A DNA stretch of 5,363 nt. It comes from Hyphomicrobiaceae bacterium UBA4460 (GTDB taxonomy: Bacteria > Pseudomonadota > Alphaproteobacteria > Rhizobiales > Methyloligellaceae). Where the stretch lies: the NCBI GenBank assembly GCA_002390155.1, contig DGOS01000029.1, forward strand, positions 4,363-9,725. The letters are read 5' to 3'. This document shows, in pieces, positions 1 to 5,363 of the stretch. Position 1 is the stretch's first letter; each line of letters starts with the position of its first letter. The translations under genes were made by a program, and so were the position numbers. Below the pieces are notes generated by a model that was not told where the DNA came from, ran no database searches, and was given only the letters and a program-made list of their open reading frames with translations.

Positions 1-1397
1 GACGCAAGCTGGACATCGACGAGGACGTTTTTGCTTCGGAGCTCGCCACCGGGCACCGCAATCGTGCCATCGCCTACATGATGCTCAACACGGCGATGAT
101 TGAACATGACCCGAGCGACGTCCTCGATCTGTACTTTCGCCAATGCTCGCTCAACGTTACCGCCACCGACCTTGCCGTCATGGCCGCGACACTCGCGAAT
201 GACGGCACAAATCCCATCACCGATCAGAGTATCTACGACACCCAATATGTGCGCGATATCCTGACCGTGATGAACTCCTGCGGCATGTACGACTATGCCG
301 GCGAGTGGGCCTACGATGTCGGCATGCCCGCCAAGAGCGGCGTTTCAGGCTGCATCATCGCGGTCATCCCAGGCCAGATCGGCATTTGTGTCTACGCGCC
401 ACCCATAGACAAGCAGGGCAACAGCATTCGCGGCATCCGCGTATGCCACGCGATTTCCAACGATTTCCAACTTCACGCCTTCAACAATCGCACCAATGTG
501 CGCACCGTCATAAGGCGTGATTACCGGGCAAACGTCGTCCGCTCAAACCGCCTGCGCACACTTGAGGAGCGCACGGTCCTCGCCGAGAAAGGCCGGAAGG
601 TCGCAGTCCTCGAGGCGCAAGGCGCGCTGTTCTTTGGCTCTACCGAGCAGCTGCTTCGCAAAATGTCTCAGCTGGCCTCGGACTCCGACTATGTAGTCGT
701 TGACTTCAAGCGCGTTCATCTCGCCGATGCGTCTGCGTGCAAGCTCATCGTGCGTGCCGTGCGCGCCATGGCGCAGAGCGATACGACCCTGGTTTTTGCG
801 TCGATCACCGATGATGGGCCGCTGGACCGGCTGACGCGCGCGCTGGCCGAAAGCGAGGAAGGTCACAATCTGCGACGGTTCCGCGACGCAGACACTGCAG
901 TCGAATGGTGCGAGGACCAGCTCTTGGCAGTCGCGGGTTCGGACTTCGGCACCAAGTTCTCGCTCTCGCAGATCAACCTGTTCAAGGGGCTCACCCAGGA
1001 CGAATGCCGTCTCGTGGAATCCGTCGTAAGGCCACTTGTCTTCGACAAGGGAGACGTGATCATGCGTGAAGGCGATCCCGCCAAGCTATTCTTCGTCCTG
1101 GCACGCGGCACGGTGAGTGTTGAGATCAAGGTTCATGGCAACAGCGAACGGCGTAAGCGCGTGGCATCGATCGGGCCCGGGCTCACATTCGGGGAGATGG
1201 CGCTGCTCGACGGCGGAACGCGCTCCGCGGATATCGTCGCCAATGAGAAGGTGATTTGCTACGGCCTCGGGGTCGAGGAACTTCACGAGCTGTCCGAGGA
1301 GCACCCGAACGTCATGATCACAATTCTGAGCAATTTGACGCGGGAATTCTGCGAACGCCTGCGCCATGCCAATGAGGAAATCAGCGTCCTCGACTAG
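1..1397 (+). CDS. glsA: Glutaminase with C-terminal STAS and cyclic-nucleotide-binding domains (5' truncated by window edge)
   Basis: Glutaminases of this serine-dependent, beta-lactamase-like family hydrolyse L-glutamine to glutamate and ammonia in the cytoplasm. The frame is open from base 3 with no start in sight, so 464 residues are visible and the N-terminal part, with the SxxK nucleophile, lies outside. Counting from the Met at 78, family landmarks are YFRQCS (Y19), [10 protein letters not shown] (Y71) and PAKSGVSG (V89), matching conserved active-site tyrosines and valine. The glutaminase fold ends near residue 130. Residues about 171-284 look like a STAS domain ([15 protein letters not shown]). 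Residues about 295-428 look like a cNMP-binding domain with the phosphate-binding cassette [18 protein letters not shown], keeping the Glu (E373) and Arg (R382) that contact the nucleotide. I infer that cyclic nucleotide and STAS contacts tune the enzyme. The stop codon lies in a CTAG shared with the convergent kinase gene. Family assignment is secure; the regulatory role is inferred. Confidence 0.93.
   Translation, partial: RKLDIDEDVFASELATGHRNRAIAYMMLNTAMIEHDPSDVLDLYFRQCSLNVTATDLAVMAATLANDGTNPITDQSIYDTQYVRDILTVMNSCGMYDYAGEWAYDVGMPAKSGVSGCIIAVIPGQIGICVYAPPIDKQGNSIRGIRVCHAISNDFQLHAFNNRTNVRTVIRRDYRANVVRSNRLRTLEERTVLAEKGRKVAVLEAQGALFFGSTEQLLRKMSQLASDSDYVVVDFKRVHLADASACKLIVRAVRAMAQSDTTLVFASITDDGPLDRLTRALAESEEGHNLRRFRDADTAVEWCEDQLLAVAGSDFGTKFSLSQINLFKGLTQDECRLVESVVRPLVFDKGDVIMREGDPAKLFFVLARGTVSVEIKVHGNSERRKRVASIGPGLTFGEMALLDGGTRSADIVANEKVICYGLGVEELHELSEEHPNVMITILSNLTREFCERLRHANEEISVLD
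1394..1397. other. CTAG double stop shared by convergent glsA and kinase genes
   Basis: The palindrome CTAG supplies TAG to the plus-strand glutaminase (1395-1397) and TAG to the minus-strand kinase (1396-1394), a 4-base tail-to-tail overlap. No intergenic space is left for a separate terminator, so transcripts of each gene probably run into the 3' end of the other. Confidence 0.9.
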
Positions 1398-3304
1398 GCC
1401 GCCGGCGCCTGCACGGCCGGCTTCGCCGCCCGCGGTTCGTTCGATGGCGTGAGCGGCACGTTCAATTCCACATAAAGCCCCGCCTGCCTAAACTCGAGCT
1501 TGGTTTCTCCACCAAGATTGTGGCGAATGCCCTTGTCGATGAGCTGCGTGCCGAAGCCAGTCCGCTTGCGCCTCTGCGGAACGGACGGCGCGCCGCGTTC
1601 TTCCCAGGCAAGGAGAAGCCGGTTGCCGCGGGCCTTCTTCCAGGTCACGCCGAGCTGACCGGTGTTCTGCGATAGCGCGCCATACTTCACGGCGTTGGTG
1701 GCAAGCTCGTGGAGCGTCATGGCGAGGATCGACGTGCATTGCGGCGGCAGCAATATGTCCGGCCCCTTGATGACGATCTTCGGTCCGCCGTCGCGGCGGT
1801 AAGGATCGAGCTCCCGTTCGACCATCGCCTTGAGGCTCGCGCCCGACCACTGGGACTCGAGCAGAAGATCGTGCGCCCGATGCAAGGCCTGCAACCGCTC
1901 GGCAAGCGTCTGCGCCATCACTTGCGCCGGTTTGGTCGTAGCTTGGCGCAAGCTTGCCTGCACCAAGGACTGCACGATGGCGAGCGCGTTCTTGACGCGA
2001 TGGTTGAGCTCGCCGACCAGCATGGTCTGCCGCTGCGCGGTGCGCCGGCGCTCGGTCACGTCGCGGAACACGAGCACGGCGCCGGCCAACGTCCCGTCTT
2101 GCCCGACGATGGGCGCACCGCTGTGCTCCACCGGCAGTTCCTTGCCGTCACGCGTGAGCAGAAGCGCGCCTGACTCCAGTCTCGCGACCGCGCGCTCGCG
2201 CAGCGCTTTGAGCGCCGGGTCGTCGACAGGCTTGCGCGTGACTTCGTCAACCACCCGGAAGACCTCCCAGATGGGGCGCCCGCGCGCTTCCGCCGCCGTC
2301 CACCCGGTCAACTCCTGAGCGATCTTGTTGAGCAGAAGCACGCTGCCGTTCGGATCGCAGGCGATGACGCCGTCGCCAATCGATCCGAGCGTCGTGGACA
2401 GCCATTCGCGTTGGCCGCGCAAATCCACCAGCGCCACTTGGCGATCGCCGTCGGCCCGCCGGACAGCTCCGATCGTGGCCCAGGCGAACAGAGCGAGCAC
2501 AACGATGTTCGCCACCGCGAAGATGGTGAGCGTCGCCGCACTGTCGTAGAGCGACTGCACCTCGGCTTGGCGCGCGAACCAGCCAATGACCAACGGCACC
2601 ACGAGAATGCCGGGCAAGAGGCGGCGCAGCATCTCGCCCGCAGGCGACGGCTCGATGATCGCGGAGGCAATGCCGTGCTCCGGCGAGGCGGCGATCAAAC
2701 CGAAAGCGAGCAGCGCCGCGCTGATCGCGCCATAGGCCGACAGCCTCATGAACGGGAAGGAGTCGTCCTGCGGCATGACGCCATAGGCTTGGCCTGCGAC
2801 CACGATGAGGACCTGCACCAGCATGGCCAGGGCGACGATCTGACTGAACAGAGACAGCGTCGGCCGGCGCTTGGCATAGAGGAGCCCAAGCCCGAAGAGG
2901 ATCAGCGAGCCCGTGACGCCCGGCGCCGTGCGGGTCAATTGCTTTGGGGCGTCGCCGGGTGGCACAAGGGCTTCGTCTATCCCCAGCCGGTAGCCGATCA
3001 AGTCCTGGCTGAAGATGAGCAGGCCCATGAGGACGAGAAACAGGCCGATGAGACGGGCGACCGGCCGCAAGCGCCGAAGCGTGAGACACAACAGTCCGAG
3101 GGCAGCGACAATCACGCCGAGCGCGGCCGTGGGCGTCATCCCGACAAGGCTGGGCATGACATCGCTCGGGATGATCTCCAGCCACATGGCCAGGACCACC
3201 TCGCCGATGATGCACACGAGAAGCGCGGCAAGCCGCGCAACGTCCACCGATGCGTCGGCCGCGCGCGGAACCGGCAATGAAATATGACTCGATGCTGCCG
3301 TCAC
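1394..3304 (-). CDS. Membrane-bound PAS/HWE-family sensor histidine kinase
   Basis: This is a 636-residue sensor kinase expected in the inner membrane. Residues about 23-280 hold roughly eight hydrophobic helices (near 23-42, 60-77, 84-101, 129-144, 153-171, 187-206, 229-244, 258-280), an integral membrane sensor I cannot name. A PAS domain follows (about 298-415, from [15 protein letters not shown] to VFRDVTERR). The dimerisation and phosphoacceptor helix has [18 protein letters not shown], with H435 the probable phosphorylated histidine. The ATPase domain shows the N-box [14 protein letters not shown] (N537), WEERGAP (W567 and E569, the WxE of HWE kinases) and GFGTQLI. The start is GTG at 3304, backed by GAGGAAGG ending 3 bases upstream; no ATG fits better. 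The C-terminal 15 residues are an Ala/Pro-rich tail. No response regulator is in the window. Some HWE kinases act in the PhyR-NepR general stress response, but nothing here shows that for this one. Confidence 0.95.
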   Translation of the reverse strand: MTAASSHISLPVPRAADASVDVARLAALLVCIIGEVVLAMWLEIIPSDVMPSLVGMTPTAALGVIVAALGLLCLTLRRLRPVARLIGLFLVLMGLLIFSQDLIGYRLGIDEALVPPGDAPKQLTRTAPGVTGSLILFGLGLLYAKRRPTLSLFSQIVALAMLVQVLIVVAGQAYGVMPQDDSFPFMRLSAYGAISAALLAFGLIAASPEHGIASAIIEPSPAGEMLRRLLPGILVVPLVIGWFARQAEVQSLYDSAATLTIFAVANIVVLALFAWATIGAVRRADGDRQVALVDLRGQREWLSTTLGSIGDGVIACDPNGSVLLLNKIAQELTGWTAAEARGRPIWEVFRVVDEVTRKPVDDPALKALRERAVARLESGALLLTRDGKELPVEHSGAPIVGQDGTLAGAVLVFRDVTERRRTAQRQTMLVGELNHRVKNALAIVQSLVQASLRQATTKPAQVMAQTLAERLQALHRAHDLLLESQWSGASLKAMVERELDPYRRDGGPKIVIKGPDILLPPQCTSILAMTLHELATNAVKYGALSQNTGQLGVTWKKARGNRLLLAWEERGAPSVPQRRKRTGFGTQLIDKGIRHNLGGETKLEFRQAGLYVELNVPLTPSNEPRAAKPAVQAPAA

Positions 3305-3522
3305 TCGCCTTCCTCGCCTGGCCTCCCAGCAACGCCCCCCGCAGGCAGCTTGGACGCTCCGAGGACAAAAGCCCCAAAAAAGATCGCGACGAGTCCGGTT
3401 CTCTCACCCTCTCGCGCGATGTTATAGCCTAGGCCCCAGACCCCCGATAGCCAATCGGCGACCGCCGCCAGGCACACGGGCTGCCAGGATACCAAGACTG
3501 CCAAAAAGGGAATTGCGACCAT
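3301..3522 (-). CDS. Possible small two-helix membrane protein upstream of the kinase (tentative)
   Basis: From the ATG at 3522 this frame gives 73 residues: a hydrophobic N-terminal segment ([12 protein letters not shown] through about residue 20), a short polar stretch ([10 protein letters not shown]), a second hydrophobic helix ([14 protein letters not shown]) and a Gly/Glu-rich tail ending GEEGE. Its TGA stop overlaps the kinase GTG start as GTGA, suggesting translational coupling. Its ATG overlaps the fumC ATG head to head as CATG. Against it being real: only a cramped AGAGG lies one base before the ATG, third-position GC looks lower than in neighbouring genes, and I recognise no family. 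The frame stays open to a TTG at 3591 inside fumC, but that longer form would cover fumC codons. It may simply be an open intergenic region carrying both promoters. Confidence 0.3.
   Translation of the reverse strand: MVAIPFLAVLVSWQPVCLAAVADWLSGVWGLGYNIAREGERTGLVAIFFGAFVLGASKLPAGGVAGRPGEEGE
3308..3315 (-). promoter_or_regulatory. Ribosome binding site of the histidine kinase gene
   Basis: On the minus strand GAGGAAGG is followed by CGA and then GTG at 3304. The GAGGA core sits 6 bases from the start codon, a good Shine-Dalgarno spacing. This supports the GTG start. The site also lies in the last codons of the possible upstream small ORF, as expected if the two are translationally coupled. 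Confidence 0.7.
3503..3511 (+). promoter_or_regulatory. Ribosome binding site of fumC
   Basis: The purine run AAAAAGGGA ends 9 bases before the ATG at 3521. It supports that start. There is no other in-frame ATG, GTG or TTG between 3521 and the conserved fumarase core, so the start is effectively decided. Confidence 0.55.
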
Positions 3523-4942
3523 GCCTCTAGCTGACGGCCCCCAGTCCTCCGCCGCACCTCGTACAGAATCGGACGCTTTCGGCCCGATCAAGGTCCCGGG
3601 CGACCGCTATTGGGGCGCCCAGACCGAACGCTCGCGGCAAAACTTCAAGATCGGCGATGAGCACATGCCCGCCCCCCTGATCCGCGCCATGGCCCTGGTG
3701 AAAAAGGCGGCGGCACTGACCAATCTGGAGCTCGGGCGTCTCGACAAGACCCTGGCCGAGGCGATCGCCACGGCGGCAGACGAGATCGTGGACGGGAAGT
3801 TCGATGGCCATTTTCCTTTGGTGGTTTGGCAGACCGGGTCCGGCACCCAGACCAATATGAACCTGAACGAGGTGATCGCGAACCGCGCCAGCGAGATCTT
3901 GGGCGGAAAGATCGGCAGCAAGTCGCCGGTTCACCCCAACGATCACGTCAACCTTGGCCAGTCCTCGAACGATACATTTCCGACGGCAATGCACATCGCG
4001 GCGGCCGAGGAGATCGCTTACCGGCTCAATCCCGCGCTGTCCCGCCTCTTCCAGGCCCTGAAAGACAAGGCCGAGGCGTTCCAGGACGTGCTCAAGATTG
4101 GGCGCACCCATATGCAGGACGCGACCCCCTTGACCCTGGGGCAAGAATTCGGCGGCTATGCGGCGCAGGTTAGCAACGGCATCGAGCGGACGAAGATGAC
4201 GCTGCCCGGGCTGTACGAACTCGCCCAGGGCGGCACCGCCGTGGGCACCGGGCTCAATTCACATCCGCGCTTTGCCGATCTCTTCGCGGCCAAGATCGCG
4301 GATCTGACGAAGCTCCCCTTCATCAGCGCGGAGAACAAATTCGAGGCGCTGGCCGGGCATGACGCCTTCGTCTTCGCCCATGGCGCGCTGGCCACGGTGG
4401 CGGCGTCGATGTTCAAGATCGCCAACGACATTCGCCTGCTCGGCTCCGGACCGCGCTCCGGCTTCGGCGAACTCTTGCTTCCGGAGAACGAGCCCGGCTC
4501 GTCGATCATGCCGGGCAAGGTGAACCCCACGCAGTGCGAGGCCGTGACCATGGTCTGCGCGCAAGTCATGGGCAACCAGACAACGGTCGGCTTTGCCGGA
4601 ACCCAGGGGCATTTGGAACTCAACGTGTTCAAGCCGGTGCTGGCCTACGCGCTTCTCCAATCGATCCGGCTCTTGGGCGACGTGGCCGACAGCTTCACCA
4701 AAAACTGCGTTGCAGGGATCGAAGCCAATCGTGAGCGGATCAAGGAACACTTGGAACGCTCATTGATGCTGGTCACCGCGCTCGCCCCGCATATCGGCTA
4801 CGACAAGGCGAGCGAGATCGCCAAGCAGGCGCATAAACGCGGCACAACGCTCCGCGAGGAAGCGGTGCGGCTCGGCCATGTGAGTGAGGAGGACTTCGAC
4901 CGCCTGGTGAAGCCTCAGGAGATGGTCGCGCCCAAGGAGTGA
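3521..4942 (+). CDS. fumC: Class II (iron-independent) fumarate hydratase
   Basis: FumC interconverts fumarate and L-malate in the TCA cycle as a cytoplasmic homotetramer without an iron-sulfur cluster. The 473-residue product is full length for the family (E. coli FumC is 467). The core begins at [21 protein letters not shown] after about 17 N-terminal residues of low similarity to family members. The active-site regions are intact: GSGTQTNMN (106-114), [17 protein letters not shown] with H138 at the second carboxylate site, [10 protein letters not shown] with catalytic H197 (E. coli H188), and the signature [11 protein letters not shown] (326-336) with S327 (E. coli S318), K333 and N335. 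Related superfamily enzymes (aspartase, argininosuccinate lyase) are less likely given the overall match, including [14 protein letters not shown] and [12 protein letters not shown]. Its stop codon overlaps the start of the next gene, so the two are probably co-transcribed. The first residues are encoded over the start of a possible opposing small ORF. Confidence 0.98.
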   Translation: MPLADGPQSSAAPRTESDAFGPIKVPGDRYWGAQTERSRQNFKIGDEHMPAPLIRAMALVKKAAALTNLELGRLDKTLAEAIATAADEIVDGKFDGHFPLVVWQTGSGTQTNMNLNEVIANRASEILGGKIGSKSPVHPNDHVNLGQSSNDTFPTAMHIAAAEEIAYRLNPALSRLFQALKDKAEAFQDVLKIGRTHMQDATPLTLGQEFGGYAAQVSNGIERTKMTLPGLYELAQGGTAVGTGLNSHPRFADLFAAKIADLTKLPFISAENKFEALAGHDAFVFAHGALATVAASMFKIANDIRLLGSGPRSGFGELLLPENEPGSSIMPGKVNPTQCEAVTMVCAQVMGNQTTVGFAGTQGHLELNVFKPVLAYALLQSIRLLGDVADSFTKNCVAGIEANRERIKEHLERSLMLVTALAPHIGYDKASEIAKQAHKRGTTLREEAVRLGHVSEEDFDRLVKPQEMVAPKE

Positions 4943-5196
4943 CGATCACGCCGTTGATGACAAAGGCCCGCAACAAGCGCTCGCTGACGATCGCCAGACA
5001 CCGCACCAGCGTGTCCTTGGAGGAGCCGTTTTGGACCGCGCTCGCAGCGCTTGCCAAGCAACAGGGCAAATCAATCGCGGAGCTTGTCGGCGAAATCGAC
5101 AAAGCGCGTAGCGGGACAAGCGAAGCGGAGAGCCTTTCCGCCGCGATCAGACTCTATGTCCTGGAACGCGCGCAGACGAAAGACGATGCGCTCTAG
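4939..5196 (+). CDS. Small ribbon-helix-helix (RHH_4-type) domain protein
   Basis: This is an 85-residue basic protein with the pattern of the alphaproteobacterial RHH_4 family: [20 protein letters not shown] (13-32) contains the presumed DNA-contacting beta strand, followed by helix A (about 32-41), the turn GKS, helix B (about 45-57, [14 protein letters not shown]) and a final [13 protein letters not shown] helix (66-78). Family members are predicted DNA-binding proteins; their targets are generally not known and I cannot name one here. The GTG start at 4939 overlaps the fumC stop as GTGA, typical of translational coupling. An alternative ATG at 4957 would give 79 residues and keeps the entire conserved part; AAGGAG at 4934-4939 is 17 bases from that ATG, rather far. 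The TAG stop lies in a CTAG shared with the opposing gene. Identity as an RHH protein is fairly sure; regulation of fumC is only a possibility. Confidence 0.88.
   Translation: MTITPLMTKARNKRSLTIARHRTSVSLEEPFWTALAALAKQQGKSIAELVGEIDKARSGTSEAESLSAAIRLYVLERAQTKDDAL
5193..5196. other. CTAG double stop shared by convergent RHH gene and right-edge gene
   Basis: CTAG gives TAG to the RHH gene (5194-5196) and, on the minus strand, TAG to the partial right-edge frame (5195-5193). It copies the arrangement at 1394-1397. Confidence depends on the right-edge frame being a real gene. Confidence 0.6.
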
Positions 5197-5363
5197 CGGC
5201 CACCGAAAATGGGGTAGTTCTTCTTCCAGGCGTCGGGCGCTTCCCTCTTGCGGCGGTAGCGCCGTCGCGCGGGCTCTGGCGCAGGCTCTTCGGCTGTCTC
5301 CCCTTCCACCGCGTCCACGCCCTCTGGACCTGCTTCGCCTGAGAGAACCTCCGCGATCGGATC
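5193..5363 (-). CDS. C-terminal end of an unidentified protein (5' part beyond window)
   Basis: On the minus strand one frame stays open from the window edge (5363) to a TAG at 5195-5193, giving 56 residues. The visible piece has an acidic, Pro/Ala/Gly-rich linker (GEAGPEGVDAVEGETAEEP), then a strongly basic patch RRRYRRKR and an aromatic tail [16 protein letters not shown]. Such a layout suggests a disordered linker ending in a short binding tail. I do not recognise the family. Support for coding comes from the open frame, plausible codon use and the stop codon sharing CTAG with the convergent RHH gene, the same arrangement as at the other convergent junction in the window. Because the gene is cut off, no function is proposed. 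Confidence 0.6.
   Translation of the reverse strand, partial: DPIAEVLSGEAGPEGVDAVEGETAEEPAPEPARRRYRRKREAPDAWKKNYPIFGGR

Larger units (their letters stand above)
3305..3520. promoter_or_regulatory. Divergent control region between kinase and fumC
   Basis: This 216-bp gap separates the divergent kinase and fumC start codons, so at least the fumC promoter, and probably the kinase promoter, should lie here. A TATAAC hexamer on the minus strand (3426-3421) resembles a -10 box pointing at the kinase, but I find no good -35 at 16-18 bp (the nearest TTGGCT is about 22 bp upstream). An 8-bp perfect palindrome GCCTAGGC lies beside it (3427-3434). No convincing -35/-10 pair is seen for fumC. The regulatory role is inferred from position; individual boxes are weak. 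Confidence 0.4.

Noticed and set aside
1401..1421. GC hairpin (GCCGGC, 9-base loop, GCCGGC) next to the glsA-kinase junction as a terminator
   Set aside because: The stem is only 6 bp, lies inside the last kinase codons, and neither strand has a T run after it. Repeated GCCGGC is expected in Ala/Pro/Gly-coding GC-rich DNA.
2411..3280. 289-codon plus-strand open frame opposite the kinase gene
   Set aside because: The translation is rich in Arg, His, Asp, Gln and Glu without any fold-like pattern, which is what the reverse complement of GC-rich membrane-helix codons yields. The opposite strand is a clear kinase.
3350..3383. TTGGAC as a -35 box for fumC
   Set aside because: No acceptable -10 box lies 16-18 bp downstream (only CCCAAA/AAAGAT-like sequence), so no promoter call is made.
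2247..3407. 386-codon minus-strand open frame overlapping the kinase N-terminal half
   Set aside because: It is the same strand in another frame, with an Arg/Ala/Gly/His-rich translation and no domain. The kinase frame explains the region fully.
3427..3434. GCCTAGGC palindrome as an operator
   Set aside because: A single 8-bp palindrome with no second half-site or extended symmetry. It is mentioned only as part of the divergent control region.
3527..4144. 205-codon minus-strand open frame opposite fumC
   Set aside because: Antisense to the highly conserved fumarase; composition is typical of a high-GC shadow frame and no motif is seen.

Overview
This window is high-GC (low 60s percent by eye) chromosomal DNA, most likely from an alphaproteobacterium of the Hyphomicrobiales (rhizobia-like) group. 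The reasons are an HWE/HisKA_2-type histidine kinase, a class II fumarase followed by a small RHH_4-type ribbon-helix-helix protein, and a glutaminase carrying STAS and cyclic-nucleotide-binding domains. The order-level placement is an inference. I see no insertion sequence, phage gene, CRISPR array, tRNA or rRNA.

Layout from left to right. (1) The 3' part of a glutaminase gene (plus strand) runs in from the left edge and ends at 1397. Its product continues past the glutaminase fold into a STAS domain and a cNMP-binding domain. (2) A convergent gene on the minus strand (3304 to 1394) encodes a 636-residue membrane histidine kinase: about eight transmembrane helices, one PAS domain and an HWE-type catalytic core. 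(3) A gap of about 216 bp separates the kinase from the divergent fumarase gene. The gap is fully open on the minus strand and could encode a 73-residue two-helix membrane protein coupled to the kinase. (4) fumC (3521-4942, plus) is a complete fumarase with all expected catalytic residues. (5) A small RHH-domain gene starts inside the fumC stop codon (GTGA overlap) and ends at 5196. (6) The 3' end of an unidentified minus-strand gene enters from the right edge and ends at 5193.

The DNA is packed extremely tightly. Both convergent junctions (1394-1397 and 5193-5196) consist of one palindromic CTAG tetramer that gives a TAG stop to each of the two opposing genes. Two same-strand junctions use a GTGA stop/start overlap, one of them dependent on the tentative small ORF. 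No convincing intrinsic terminator is visible at either convergent junction.

Functionally, the window combines metabolic enzymes (glutamine deamidation, fumarate hydration) with signalling parts (cyclic nucleotide, phosphorelay and a probable DNA-binding protein). Only fumC and the RHH gene look like an operon; any link between glutaminase, kinase and fumarase is not shown by the sequence. I do not see a clearly new multi-gene system. The points most worth following up are the regulated glutaminase architecture, the paired CTAG double stops and the small membrane ORF next to the kinase.
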